DNA of 64,000 nucleotides from positions 21,673 to 85,672 of the forward strand of contig NZ_BBWZ01000016.1 in NCBI RefSeq assembly GCF_001015055.1. The letters are read 5' to 3'. Under the pieces are notes generated by a model that ran no database searches, had not been told where the DNA came from, and was given only the letters and a program-made list of their open reading frames with translations. Source of the stretch: Aneurinibacillus tyrosinisolvens (GTDB lineage: Bacteria; Bacillota; Bacilli; Aneurinibacillales; Aneurinibacillaceae). Position numbers and translations under genes: made by a program. How positions within the stretch are numbered: the first letter of the stretch is position 1; each line of letters begins with the position of its first letter. Positions 16,429 through 25,435 of the stretch are shown here, piece by piece.

Positions 16429-16889
16429 CAGGGGTCCACGTCTTCTTTACGCCAGTTGCCTGCCCCCATCCAAACGGTTGGCTTGCCTGTCGGTCCGGTA
16501 ATACACGAAAAGCCGACCATTCCAACAGCGAAGCACGTTTTCATGCTCGGAATATTATCGAGAGCCACGCGTGCATATAATTTTTCAGTATTGTCCAGCG
16601 TATATTCAACGAGAAGCTTAGCGATTCCCAGCTGTCTTGCCTCCTGGTGGATGGCGATAAATGATTCTTTTATCCCATAATCAGCCACGGCCAGACAACC
16701 TAACAGCCGTTTCTCCTCCACATAGATAAGAATAAGATTTTCCGGTTTTTTTAGCTCATCCGGCGGGAGTGATTCAAACCACGCAAGCGCGCGTGAAGTG
16801 ATACGCTTATCCCCATGGAGTTTAAAGAAACGGATAAGTTTTCCTCGGACAGCGGGGAGCTGTTCGCCGGTAATTTTACGAACGGGCAT
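16428..16889 (-). CDS. GNAT-type acetyltransferase in the YheC/YheD operon
   Basis: A 153-residue GNAT domain protein. The acetyl-CoA site region reads IAIHQEARQLGIAKLLVEYTL (Q/R-x-x-G-x-A variant, about 93-113), and it continues with a typical beta5-alpha4 region. I choose the ATG at 16889, eight bases behind AGGAGGAG; it overlaps the end of the preceding ATP-grasp gene by 14 bases. The gene is embedded between two ATP-grasp paralogues, so it probably modifies a product or substrate of these enzymes. Its own substrate is not apparent. Confidence 0.8.
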   Translation of the reverse strand: MPVRKITGEQLPAVRGKLIRFFKLHGDKRITSRALAWFESLPPDELKKPENLILIYVEEKRLLGCLAVADYGIKESFIAIHQEARQLGIAKLLVEYTLDNTEKLYARVALDNIPSMKTCFAVGMVGFSCITGPTGKPTVWMGAGNWRKEDVDP

Positions 16890-18192
16890 CAGTTTCTCCT
16901 CCTGCATTTTCTGTAAATTGTGCCTGGTGCTGGGCATATTCTACAATTCGTTGCAGAGAAAGCTTTCGAATATGCGGTTCATCAAACTTGCCTGGCTTCG
17001 CGTTTGCTTCAATAAGCCATATATTTCCTGTCTTATCAATCCCGATGTCCATGGAGACCTCGCCAAGAGTAGGCCATTCTTTTTCAAGTGCATGTGCGAT
17101 CCATAGTGCTGCATGACGAATCGATGTTGTAAGTTCTTTACCTGAATACTGTGGAAATACACTAGGCAGAATGTTCCTCAGAGATTGAATGGATCCTCCC
17201 TGCGGGACATGCGTCGTTATTTTCCCGGTCCCGGCTAATCGAATCCCCATCCCGGTGACACCCCAGTATCCTTTTCCATTTTTTTGAGCCAGAAGCCGTA
17301 TGTCGAATAGTTTCCCTTCATACGTTGCTAAATGAACACCCTGCTGGATGAGATAGCCCTTCTTCAGCCTGGGAGACAAAAAGCCCCAAAGTTCTTTTTT
17401 TGTTTTAAATGATTTGGCGATGGTGTCCGTGCCGGCGTGATACCGCAGGGAGTATTCCCCCTGTCTTTTTTGCAGGCGAAAAATCCCTTTTCCTGCCATC
17501 CCGTTGCTTGGTTTTAAGTAGAGGAGGGGGTAGGAAGCCATCATTTCGTAAAGAACCTCCTTCCCAAGCAGCGGAATGGTTTTCGGGATATAGGGCAAAA
17601 TCTCCTCATTCTTTTGTAATACCGTAAACAGCTGGTGTTTATTAAAAAAATGCGGATTGTAAAGACAAACACCCTCCAAAGCGGATAACCGTTCCAGTGC
17701 CGTTTTAACGTGAGGTTTTTTTTCAAAGGAACGGTTCGGAATGCGGTTATAAATCACGTGGGGGAGCGGCAGGTGTTCTTTTAACCACTTGCGCTTATGC
17801 TGATCAAACAAATAACCCACAACCGTCAGGGAATCCCAATCAATATTTTCTATCGGCATAACGTAAATAAACGCGCCCATCCGCTGCCCCGTTTCAATAA
17901 TATCGATGAAATTACTCTTTACCCCACGAAAGAGCGGCTTTCCCGCAACCGTAAGAATGCCGACGAAAGGACCGGCAATATAATTATTTTCATCTCTGCG
18001 AATTCGAACTCTTGCGGCAATGAGCGGGGAGGCAGGAGGTTTCTTCGTAATCAAGAACATCTTTTTCCAGTTTCCCAGCTGCAATTTCAAATATTTTCGT
18101 TTCGCCAGCCGGGGAAAGGGTTCAGCAGAAGGAAGGTGGAGGTGCCAGGTACGCTGCAAAGGGTGAATGGATACCCATCCGTTTGCAATCAT
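16876..18192 (-). CDS. YheC/YheD-type ATP-grasp protein, paralogue 3
   Basis: 438 residues. An N-terminal extension of about 75 residues with basic character precedes the ATP-grasp core (VGILTVAGK onward), similar to the longer YheD form. Conserved blocks: LYLKPSNGMAGKGIFRL, FDIRLLAQKN and SMDIGIDKTGNIWLIEAN. All residues expected for nucleotide and magnesium binding appear intact, so it should be an active ligase or a nucleotide-binding coat protein. It starts 4 bases after the stop of paralogue 2, with GGAGG before the ATG. Confidence 0.87.
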   Translation of the reverse strand: MIANGWVSIHPLQRTWHLHLPSAEPFPRLAKRKYLKLQLGNWKKMFLITKKPPASPLIAARVRIRRDENNYIAGPFVGILTVAGKPLFRGVKSNFIDIIETGQRMGAFIYVMPIENIDWDSLTVVGYLFDQHKRKWLKEHLPLPHVIYNRIPNRSFEKKPHVKTALERLSALEGVCLYNPHFFNKHQLFTVLQKNEEILPYIPKTIPLLGKEVLYEMMASYPLLYLKPSNGMAGKGIFRLQKRQGEYSLRYHAGTDTIAKSFKTKKELWGFLSPRLKKGYLIQQGVHLATYEGKLFDIRLLAQKNGKGYWGVTGMGIRLAGTGKITTHVPQGGSIQSLRNILPSVFPQYSGKELTTSIRHAALWIAHALEKEWPTLGEVSMDIGIDKTGNIWLIEANAKPGKFDEPHIRKLSLQRIVEYAQHQAQFTENAGGETDARS

Positions 18193-18196
18193 GCTG

Positions 18197-19291
18197 TTAC
18201 CTCCTTATCCAATTGTTCTGCCTCGCCAGATAGTAAGCGTATTTTAACGGCTTTAATCGGGCCTGGTTAAAATGAATCCCTTCCTCGATGCGCTGAAAAG
18301 ATGTTCTTCCCGGTTTTGAATTGACCTCGATAACCCACACCTCTCCGTCTTTATCCACTCCAATATCAATGCCCAGCTCCACCAGCCTTCCGTGCCTGCC
18401 TTCCAGAAACGGCGGAAGCTCCCTGACGATATAGGAGATTTTTTCTTCAATCACACTGATTTGGTTCTCGTCATAATATTTTCGAAGGAAGGAGGACGCG
18501 TTGTGGGCCTTTCCGCCTCCGCACAGATTAGACGTCAATCCGTTAACCACGCCCGCGCGAATGGCTTTCCCGGTTTCCGACCAATTGCCGGTCCCGTCTT
18601 TTTGTACAAGGACGCGAATGTCGAAAGGAATTCCTTCCGGGGTAGAGAGTTCAAGGTAGGGCTGGACAATCATCTGCACTTTTAGCTGGTTTTTGACCCA
18701 GATCATAAGGGAAGCACGGCTTGGAAAGTACTTGTGAAAAATTTTGTTGTGCATATCCCTTCCTTCCGCTTGATGGGTGCCGTTCTCCGAGGTTATTTTT
18801 ATAACGCCAACGCCAAGCGAGTTCCTTACAGGCTTAATCACAACAGCACCATAGTTTAGCAGCGCGGTTTTTACATCCTGAATAGAATGTACGAGCTCGG
18901 TCGGGGTCATGTAGGGAAGGAGCCCTGAATGCTGGATAAGATGCTGGTGGTTCTTCATTTTATCTCCCAGCACATGGCCGAGAAAGGTAACAGAAGGACA
19001 CGATTTCAGTGATTTTATCTGGCTTGCGTACCGTTTTCTGTTCGAGAGCCGGTCATACACAAACGCCGGCAGCGGGAATCGCCGTCTCTCCCATGTTTTC
19101 TGATTTGTATAACGATACCCGATAACCGTTTTGGATGCGTAATCAACCTGGTGAGGAAGAAATACATAGACGGGCAGCCCGATTTTTTTGCCCGCGAGAG
19201 ACAGATAGGCATAGAAAGCCCTGTCTGGGAATGGCGGGTGTTTTGTGCTTGGTGTAGCAAGAATACCGAGATAGGCCGGTTGCTTACTCAT
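18197..19291 (-). CDS. YheC/YheD-type ATP-grasp protein, paralogue 2
   Basis: 364 residues, short (YheC-like) form beginning at the core: LGILATPSTKHPPF replaces the N-terminal extension. VVIKPVRNSLGVGVIKI is the ATP-binding loop, FDIRVLVQKDGTGNW the conserved DxR strand and IDIGVDKDGEVWVIEVN the metal-binding strand. The glycine loop differs from the other three copies (RNSLGVGV against xGxGKG), suggesting a distinct specificity. It is second in the operon, 8 bases after paralogue 1. Confidence 0.87.
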   Translation of the reverse strand: MSKQPAYLGILATPSTKHPPFPDRAFYAYLSLAGKKIGLPVYVFLPHQVDYASKTVIGYRYTNQKTWERRRFPLPAFVYDRLSNRKRYASQIKSLKSCPSVTFLGHVLGDKMKNHQHLIQHSGLLPYMTPTELVHSIQDVKTALLNYGAVVIKPVRNSLGVGVIKITSENGTHQAEGRDMHNKIFHKYFPSRASLMIWVKNQLKVQMIVQPYLELSTPEGIPFDIRVLVQKDGTGNWSETGKAIRAGVVNGLTSNLCGGGKAHNASSFLRKYYDENQISVIEEKISYIVRELPPFLEGRHGRLVELGIDIGVDKDGEVWVIEVNSKPGRTSFQRIEEGIHFNQARLKPLKYAYYLARQNNWIRR

Positions 19292-19299
19292 TGCAAATG

Positions 19300-20721
19300 T
19301 TACCTCCTTCTTCGTGGACGTCGGGTGGTGTGTGCCTTCTTTTTTATTTCCTTAGGAAATCCGCTCTGATAGAAGCAGTAATCGACCAGGCAGACAACCG
19401 AACGCCTAGGTCCTTTCGAGACGGAAGCCAGTGAATCGTTGGTTTTCGAAGGCTTTGAATTAATTTCAAGAAGCCATACTTTCCCTGACCGATCGACGCC
19501 TAAATCAATCCCCAGTTCAGCGTAATGCCCGCTAACGGATTGCTCAAAAATCCGCGCGATTGTAATCGAGTGGCGCCGCAGTGCGGGAGCGGCCTGGGAG
19601 CCGGGGTGATTGGGCGGAAAAGAGAGCGCGAGCGTTTTGGCTAAGGAGAGCATGGTGCCGCCCTGTGCAACGTTAGAGACGATGCTCCTGTATGTTCCGC
19701 TTCGGCCTACAGCTGATGTAATACCCCATTCTCCCCGCTGGTTTTTCTGGACAAGAATGCGAAAATCCACCATTCCTCCCTGGTTTTTTATAAGGTGAAG
19801 TCCCTGTTGCATGACGTAAGCTCTTTTTCCTATGCGCGATCGCACAACTTGAAATAAATCGGAAAAGGAGTTGAAACGTTTGGTAATGTTGCCGTTTAAT
19901 GTGGGATACTCGCACGTGTATCCCCCTGCTGTTTTCGTAATGCGAATAATTCCACGCCCTAAGCTGCCGCTGGAAGGTTTTACATAGGTGTAGGGGTGCT
20001 TCTGCAGGAACAGCTGGAGTGAAGCGGCACCGTTGTAAAGCTCGGTATAAGGAAGAAAGGGAGCCATTTGAGAAGAATGTGCCAGCTGCTGGTGAATTTG
20101 CCACTTATCCAGGAATTTTTCATTAAAAAAGAGGACGTTTTTTGTTTTAAGCCAGGCTATTTTCAACTGTGTTTCTTCCCGCTTTTCCGTTCCACGGGAG
20201 CCGATTCGGTTATATACGCAGGCTGGGAGAGGGAATGTTTTTTGTACCCATTCCTGATTTGTGTAAGTCCATCCCTGTATACTGTCCGATTGCTCTTTTA
20301 TTTCATCCAGTGTGAAAACGAAGGCTGCCCCGCCTTTTGCTTTACAGGTTTCAATAATTTCATGGCAAAAATCGGTGATGTTACCGAAAGGGGCACTGGA
20401 TTCCGTATGTCTTTTATAGACGAGGATGCCTAAGATAGGCCTGAATTCCAGTGTGCGCTCAGCGGCATGGAAGCGGGTATCATACCTTGTGTAGTACAGG
20501 GGCAGTGAAAGAAGGCGCGCAATGGATTCCTTCATTTTCATTTCACGGGCGGTAGGGGAAACCTGGAATGAAACTTTAACGGTTGCGCTCCCAAATGATA
20601 GGTGGATTGGGTGTGTGCCGATCCCCTGCTGTGCGGCAAAAGAGGCCGGAAGCAAAAGGTCAACAGCAGCCGGTAAGAGATAATCGGGTGCTACATGAAT
20701 TTGTATGGAACGATGTAACAT
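19300..20721 (-). CDS. YheC/YheD-type ATP-grasp protein, paralogue 1
   Basis: 473 residues, first gene of the operon and the longest copy. About 95 residues of an extra N-terminal domain (beta-rich, FGSATVKVSFQVSPTAREMK) precede the core that starts near RPILGILVYKR. Conserved blocks are YVKPSSGSLGRGIIRI, VDFRILVQKN and GIDLGVDRSGKVWLLEIN. The C-terminal tail is very basic (KEIKKKAHTTRRPRRRR), which could anchor it to an acidic polymer. A weak sigma-E-like -10 (GATACAAA) lies about 35 bases upstream of the ATG on the minus strand; I see no strong sigma-A promoter, in keeping with sporulation-specific expression. Confidence 0.87.
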   Translation of the reverse strand: MLHRSIQIHVAPDYLLPAAVDLLLPASFAAQQGIGTHPIHLSFGSATVKVSFQVSPTAREMKMKESIARLLSLPLYYTRYDTRFHAAERTLEFRPILGILVYKRHTESSAPFGNITDFCHEIIETCKAKGGAAFVFTLDEIKEQSDSIQGWTYTNQEWVQKTFPLPACVYNRIGSRGTEKREETQLKIAWLKTKNVLFFNEKFLDKWQIHQQLAHSSQMAPFLPYTELYNGAASLQLFLQKHPYTYVKPSSGSLGRGIIRITKTAGGYTCEYPTLNGNITKRFNSFSDLFQVVRSRIGKRAYVMQQGLHLIKNQGGMVDFRILVQKNQRGEWGITSAVGRSGTYRSIVSNVAQGGTMLSLAKTLALSFPPNHPGSQAAPALRRHSITIARIFEQSVSGHYAELGIDLGVDRSGKVWLLEINSKPSKTNDSLASVSKGPRRSVVCLVDYCFYQSGFPKEIKKKAHTTRRPRRRR

Positions 20722-20882
20722 TACCCGCTCCCCTTTCCTCAGCGTTTTGTATCAATTTATCCTATGAAAAGAATTTGGGAATGGTGAGTTGAACACCGTT
20801 GTTTGCAAAGGCAAGGATTGATAAAATAAATGGGAAGTGAGTTTTGGGCATTTAATATAAAATGGAACGGAGGATGAATGAA

Positions 20883-21572
20883 TTGGAAATTACGTATCAT
20901 GGACATTCATGCGTGCAGGTTTCATACGAGGACAAATCGATTATTATTGACCCTTTCCTGACAGGAAACTCCCTTGCCGTGGCGCGGCCGGAGGATATTC
21001 ATGTACAGTACGTATTGCTGACGCATGCCCATTCTGACCACATCGCAGACGCGGTGACGATCGCAAAGCAAAACAACGCAACGGTTATCGCCACGCACGA
21101 GCTGGCTACGTACATGGGTTGGCAGGGGGTGAACACGCATGGAATGAATATTGGCGGGGCTTACTCATTCGAGTTTGGACGGGTGAAGATGACACAGGCT
21201 TTTCACAGTTCCAGCATTGTACTTGAGGATGAGCAGCGGATTGTTTATGCCGGAATGCCGGGTGGTTTTCTCGTCACAATAAACGGCAAAACGCTTTACC
21301 ACGTGGGAGACACCGGGCTATTCAGTGATTTGAAGCTCATTGGAGACAGGAATTCCATTGACATTGCGTTTGTGCCTATCGGCGATAATTTTACGATGGG
21401 GCCGGAAGACGCTCTGCAGGCCGCAGAATGGATTCACGCTGGTGTTACTGTGCCTGTGCATTATGATACATTTCCGCCGATTAGGCAGGACGCGGATGCT
21501 TTCGTAGGCGCACTGGAAGCGAAAAACCTGAAAGGCCTCGCCCTTAAAGCCGGAGAGAAAGTGAAAATATAA
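20883..21572 (+). CDS. ytkL: Metal-dependent hydrolase, UPF0173 (YtkL)
   Basis: 229 residues of the metallo-beta-lactamase fold, UPF0173 family, with the zinc motif THAHSDHI (about 46-53), a further His of THGMN and Asp of VGDTGLF. The physiological substrate is unknown; family members are small soluble hydrolases. I place the start at TTG 20883: GGAGG at 20869-20873 is nine bases away, and homologues begin with ITYHGHS directly after the first residues. ATG 20874 abuts the Shine-Dalgarno sequence and ATG 20862 lies upstream of it. Confidence 0.85.
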   Translation: MEITYHGHSCVQVSYEDKSIIIDPFLTGNSLAVARPEDIHVQYVLLTHAHSDHIADAVTIAKQNNATVIATHELATYMGWQGVNTHGMNIGGAYSFEFGRVKMTQAFHSSSIVLEDEQRIVYAGMPGGFLVTINGKTLYHVGDTGLFSDLKLIGDRNSIDIAFVPIGDNFTMGPEDALQAAEWIHAGVTVPVHYDTFPPIRQDADAFVGALEAKNLKGLALKAGEKVKI

Positions 21573-21665
21573 TAGTTTCATAATAGTTCTGTAACTTTGC
21601 TGTAACATTGGCGGGGTATCTTATAAACATGATGAAAAACCCCCTTTAAATATATACCTTCTCTT
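21570..21665. other. Intergenic repeats upstream of a terminator
   Basis: Directly after ytkL come tandem short repeats: ATAATAGTTTC/ATAATAGTTC and CTGTAAC-TTTG-CTGTAAC with an 11-base period. On the minus strand they read GTTACA-N5-GTTACA, five of six matches each to the PhoP box TT(A/T/C)ACA. A TATCTT lies at 21618-21623 followed by 45 bases and a strong terminator, with no gene between. It may be a short transcript or merely the tail of ytkL. Confidence 0.3.
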
Positions 21666-21667
21666 GG

Positions 21668-21696
21668 AGCGGCCAGCGGGCCGCTTTCTTTTTTTT
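21668..21696 (+). terminator. Terminator
   Basis: AGCGGCC and GGCCGCT (21668-21685) form a seven-base GC-rich stem followed by TTTC and eight T. Confidence 0.9.
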
Positions 21697-21787
21697 GGTG
21701 CCATCGTGCCGAGGCTCGACATTGGACACAATAACACGTAAGATAGATAACAGTTTTAAAATAATCATACATACAGGTGAGATAACG

Positions 21788-22465
21788 ATGCGTTTACGTA
21801 AAAGACCAGGGGTTCGCGAGGCGATGGAGACATACCCGCGGCTCGTCCCGCTGAACGGAAAAGAATACAGGGGGAAGTGGCGCTCTTTTTTTGAGAATGA
21901 GAACCCGCTTTATGTTGAACTCGGAACAGGGAAAGGACGCTTTATCACTACGCTCGCGGAGCAAAACCCTGACATTAATTACATCGGTGTGGAACTCTAT
22001 GAGGAAGTTCTGATTTCTGCCGTGAGAAAAGCGGAAAGCAAGGGGCTTAGAAATATTGCCTTTCTATGGATTAATATTACCGACCTGCAGGAATACTTCG
22101 CACACGAAGAAGTAAGCAGATTCTACCTGAACTTTAGCGATCCGTGGCCGAAAAAACGACATGCCAAGCGCCGCCTAACGGACAGCGGCTTCCTGCTCAA
22201 ATATAAGGAACTGCTGCATACAGATGGAGAAATCCAGTTAAAAACAGACAATGAGCCGCTGTTTGAATACAGCTTAAACCAGTTTGCCCAGGAGCTGTTT
22301 CTCCTGCGTGACATTACCTTTCATCTGCATGAGAGCGAACATGCCCAGGGTAATGTGATGACGGAATATGAAGCGAAGTTCGTAGAAAAAGGCATGAGAA
22401 TTTACCGTTGTGTTGCCGGACATCCCGCACAGTGGTCTGTAGAAGCGGAGAAGCGGAATCGTTAA
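21788..22465 (+). CDS. trmB: tRNA (guanine-N7-)-methyltransferase
   Basis: 226 residues. A Rossmann-fold SAM-dependent methyltransferase that makes m7G at position 46 of tRNA. The SAM site is YVELGTGKGRFI (about 40-51), the second motif GVELYEEV (about 66-73), and the family signature FSDPWPKKRHAKRRL (about 117-131) binds the tRNA. I start at ATG 21788 behind GGTGAG because MRLRKRP is the usual N-terminus. It stands between ytkL and ytoI as a housekeeping gene with the terminator of the preceding unit 90 bases upstream. Confidence 0.95.
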   Translation: MRLRKRPGVREAMETYPRLVPLNGKEYRGKWRSFFENENPLYVELGTGKGRFITTLAEQNPDINYIGVELYEEVLISAVRKAESKGLRNIAFLWINITDLQEYFAHEEVSRFYLNFSDPWPKKRHAKRRLTDSGFLLKYKELLHTDGEIQLKTDNEPLFEYSLNQFAQELFLLRDITFHLHESEHAQGNVMTEYEAKFVEKGMRIYRCVAGHPAQWSVEAEKRNR

Positions 22466-22521
22466 GTTTCGCTTCTTTCCCTTTAGCCGCCTGCATATAC
22501 TGTGGGGAGAGGTGAATTGGG

Positions 22522-22782
22522 ATGAAACAAACGTTCCGCAGCGTTAGTTATTTAATTGTTGCTTTTTTGCTCGTACTGTATGGATTGCCGCGCTTACCCA
22601 TCGTGAAGGGGGAAACGGAGGCGGTCTTCAGCTTTGTCTGGCTCGGCTTTGCGCTGCTTATCATCGGTGCGCACATCTACCAGTTAATTAGTGAGAAATC
22701 AGATCCAGGGCGCTCTTCACCACATCTTTCCTCACGGGAAGAGGAGAGGATGAACGAAAAAACAACACAGTTGTATTATTAA
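22522..22782 (+). CDS. Small two-helix membrane protein
   Basis: 86 residues with two predicted membrane helices (about 7-25 and 38-58) and a charged, Ser- and Glu-rich cytoplasmic tail. I do not recognise a family. GGGGAGAGG precedes the ATG and a terminator follows, so the gene is likely real. It starts 57 bases after trmB and may be read through from it. Confidence 0.6.
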   Translation: MKQTFRSVSYLIVAFLLVLYGLPRLPIVKGETEAVFSFVWLGFALLIIGAHIYQLISEKSDPGRSSPHLSSREEERMNEKTTQLYY

Positions 22783-22795
22783 CTGATACAGAAGC

Positions 22796-22829
22796 AGCCA
22801 TCCAGCAAGGATGGCTCTTTTTCTTTTTC
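22796..22829 (+). terminator. Terminator
   Basis: AGCCATCC and GGATGGCT with a five-base loop, followed by CTTTTTCTTTTTC. Confidence 0.85.
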
Positions 22830-22925
22830 AGACTCCACTTTTTCTGTTTGTACTTGTTATATTATACAGGTATAATGAGAGTAATACAGATTGATACAGA
22901 ACAAAGAAAGCAAAAGGTGAAAGAG

Positions 22926-24236
22926 ATGGCCACTAAACATGAACAGATTTTGCGCCACATCGAAGAGCTGGATGTCGGCAGCAAAATCTCCGTTAGACAG
23001 GTAGCGAAAGACCTGGAAGTAAGCGAGGGAACGGCCTACCGGGCGATTAAAGATGCCGAAGCCCAGGGAATGGTCAGTACAATTGAGCGGGTAGGTACGG
23101 TACGAATCGAAAAGAAGCAGAAACAAAACATAGAAAAGCTAACGTTCGCTGAGGTTGTAAATATCGTGGACGGCCATGTGCTTGGGGGTCGGGAGGGGCT
23201 CCATAAAACATTAAATAAGTTCGTTATCGGAGCGATGAAGCTGGAAGCGATGATGAGGTATGTCGATACGGGAAACCTTTTAATTGTAGGGAATCGTTAC
23301 CAGGCGCATAAGCTTTCCCTCCAGCACGGAGCCGCTGTTCTCATAACGGGCGGTTTTGATACGAGCGAAGAGGTCAAAAAACTAGCGGACGAGCTTCAAA
23401 TGCCGATTATTTCGAGCAGTTACGATACGTTTACTGTGGCAACCTTAATTAACCGGGCGATTTATGACAGGCTTATCAAAAAGGAAATCATGCTCGTGGA
23501 AGACATCCTTATCCCGCTGGAGTCTTCTTATTATTTACATGTAAATCAAACCGTGCGTGACTGGCACCACTTAGCCGATACGATCGGCCACGGCCGGTTT
23601 CCGGTTGTCGATGAAACGATGAAGGTTCAGGGGGTCGTTACGACAAAGGACATTATGGGACAGGATTATACAACCGCGATAGAGAAGGCCATGACGAAAA
23701 ATCCGATCACCGTAATGGGGCGTGTATCGGTTGCTTCAGCCGCCCATATGATGGTATGGGAAGGAATTGAAATTCTTCCTGTGGTGGATAATCATAGAAA
23801 AATGATGGGGGTCATTACCCGCCAGGACGTTTTGAAAGCGCTGCAGTATATTCAAAAGCAGCCCCAGATGGGTGAAACGTTTGCTGATTTAATCATGACC
23901 CGCTTTCATGAGGAAAAAGGGGAGCACGGCATTTATTTCAAGGGCGAAGTTACTCCACAGATGACGAATCACCTTGGGAACATTTCAAGCGGTGTTCTTA
24001 CTACACTCGTTTCCGAATCCGGAAGCCGGGCCCTGCGCCAGTACAAAAAGGGAGATATGGTACCGGAAAATATCACCGTCTATTTTCTAAAACCGGTCCA
24101 AATCGAGAGCGTTATCGAAATCCGGCCAAGGGTAATGGAGGTCAGCCGGAAATTCGGCAAGGTAGAAGTCGAAGTATACCACCAGGGGAACCTGGTGGGA
24201 AAAGCGATGATGACAACACAGGTTATTGAGCGGTAA
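22926..24236 (+). CDS. ytoI: DRTGG/CBS/hotdog regulatory protein YtoI
   Basis: 436 residues. Order of domains: N-terminal helix-turn-helix (about 5-60, VRQVAKDLEVSEGTAYRAIKD), DRTGG domain (about 75-170), two CBS repeats (about 185-310, with VEDILIPL, VTTKDIM, VMGRVSVASAAHMM, VITRQDVL) and a C-terminal hotdog (4HBT-like) domain (about 330-430). The make-up is that of B. subtilis YtoI, thought to be a ligand-responsive regulator; the ligand is unknown, though CBS pairs often bind adenine nucleotides. I choose ATG 22926 since MATKHEQIL is the family start and AAGGTGAAAGAG precedes it. Confidence 0.88.
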   Translation: MATKHEQILRHIEELDVGSKISVRQVAKDLEVSEGTAYRAIKDAEAQGMVSTIERVGTVRIEKKQKQNIEKLTFAEVVNIVDGHVLGGREGLHKTLNKFVIGAMKLEAMMRYVDTGNLLIVGNRYQAHKLSLQHGAAVLITGGFDTSEEVKKLADELQMPIISSSYDTFTVATLINRAIYDRLIKKEIMLVEDILIPLESSYYLHVNQTVRDWHHLADTIGHGRFPVVDETMKVQGVVTTKDIMGQDYTTAIEKAMTKNPITVMGRVSVASAAHMMVWEGIEILPVVDNHRKMMGVITRQDVLKALQYIQKQPQMGETFADLIMTRFHEEKGEHGIYFKGEVTPQMTNHLGNISSGVLTTLVSESGSRALRQYKKGDMVPENITVYFLKPVQIESVIEIRPRVMEVSRKFGKVEVEVYHQGNLVGKAMMTTQVIER

Positions 24237-24246
24237 AGCGCGAAAA

Positions 24247-24290
24247 AGAAGTAGAAGCCGGATCTATGCAACCGGCTTCTACTTCTTTTC
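24247..24290. terminator. Bidirectional terminator
   Basis: A 15-base stem (AGAAGTAGAAGCCGG with CCGGCTTCTACTTCT) followed by TTTTCG; on the minus strand it follows ytpI with CTTTTTCG. It serves both convergent genes. Confidence 0.85.
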
Positions 24291-24305
24291 GTATAAATAT
24301 AAAGA

Positions 24306-24599
24306 TTATCCCTTACTTTCCTCGTTCTTTCTTTTCATAAAATAGACGTGATTACGCAAGCCTGTAACGAGGTTCACGGCACCGATGAGTAAAAAGACGA
24401 TACCGATGATGATGCGAATTGCAGACAGATCAGTAAATGCAAACTGGTTGATAGCAAGCCCGAGCAGAAACACGCCGAAGCTGACGTTCATTCGAGCCTG
24501 ATAAATTCTCGCCATTACGCCAGGCTGCCTTCGCCAGCTGAAGCTGTAATATAAACCGGCAACGATAGCTGCGATGGTGATAAGCGCGATAAAAGACAT
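24306..24599 (-). CDS. ytpI: YtpI-like membrane protein
   Basis: 97 residues with three predicted membrane helices and a basic C-terminal tail (KRKNEESKG). The sequence ARIYQARMNVSFGVFLLGLAI and its place beside ytoI match YtpI of B. subtilis. Function unknown. The start codon at 24599 follows AAAGGGGC. It is a single gene convergent with ytoI. Confidence 0.8.
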   Translation of the reverse strand: MSFIALITIAAIVAGLYYSFSWRRQPGVMARIYQARMNVSFGVFLLGLAINQFAFTDLSAIRIIIGIVFLLIGAVNLVTGLRNHVYFMKRKNEESKG

Positions 24600-24709
24600 G
24601 AGGATTAAAAGCCCCTTTCAATATGTACATCACGGTAAAAAACGTTGATATTATCATAGCACAATCATAAGCGGCAGGCTCGCATACCTTTAGAAAGGAG
24701 GGGAAAATT

Positions 24710-25435
24710 TTGATTGTAATTGAAAACGTGAGTAAAAGCTTTAAAACGAAGAAGGTGCTGGAGCAGGTAAGCCTTACTGTGAGGAGAGGGGAGGTCATTG
24801 GGCTGCTTGGTGAGAATGGGGCAGGCAAAACAACGCTTCTGCGCATGCTCTCTACTGTGCTGGCACCGACGGAAGGCACGATTACGGTGGCAGGTTTTGA
24901 TACGGTGCGCCAGCAGCTGGAAGTCCGGCGCAGAATCGGAATCCTGTTCGGCGGCGAAACCGGGCTGTACAACCGGTTAACGGCGAGAGAGAATATCTAC
25001 TATTTTGGACAATTGTATGAGATTCCCCGTGCGAGACTAGACGAGAATGTAAGCCGGCTTGTTCATTATTTTGGGCTGGATGCCTTTTTAGATAAAAGGG
25101 TAGGAGAGTTTTCTAAAGGGATGCGCCAGAAAGTTGCGATTGCCCGTTCCATTATCCATGATCCCGACATCATTCTCCTTGATGAGCCGACATCCGGCCT
25201 GGATGTCACGTCCGCGTTCGGGATGAGAAACTTAATTGGCGATATGAAGACAAGAGGAAAGACCATTGTGTTTTCCAGCCACATTATGGAGGAAGTCAAA
25301 AAGCTGTGCGATCGCGTTGTCATGATTCACCATGGAAAAGTAAAGTTTGATGGTCCCCTGGAACCTCTATTTGCGGAAAGAGAAATGGAGGACTTAGAGC
25401 ACATCTTTATGAACATGATAGGAGAGGACAAATGA
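24710..25435 (+). CDS. natA: ABC transporter ATP-binding protein, NatA type
   Basis: 241 residues. Walker A GENGAGKTT (about 34-42), Q-loop, signature FSKGMRQKVAIARSI (about 133-147), Walker B IILLDEPTSGLD (about 155-166) and switch His of FSSHIMEE. With the next gene it forms a NatAB-type exporter, which in B. subtilis expels sodium in exchange for potassium; a role in drug or metabolite export is equally possible from sequence alone. Start TTG 24710, behind AAAGGAGGGG. It overlaps natB by 4 bases. Confidence 0.85.
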   Translation: MIVIENVSKSFKTKKVLEQVSLTVRRGEVIGLLGENGAGKTTLLRMLSTVLAPTEGTITVAGFDTVRQQLEVRRRIGILFGGETGLYNRLTARENIYYFGQLYEIPRARLDENVSRLVHYFGLDAFLDKRVGEFSKGMRQKVAIARSIIHDPDIILLDEPTSGLDVTSAFGMRNLIGDMKTRGKTIVFSSHIMEEVKKLCDRVVMIHHGKVKFDGPLEPLFAEREMEDLEHIFMNMIGEDK

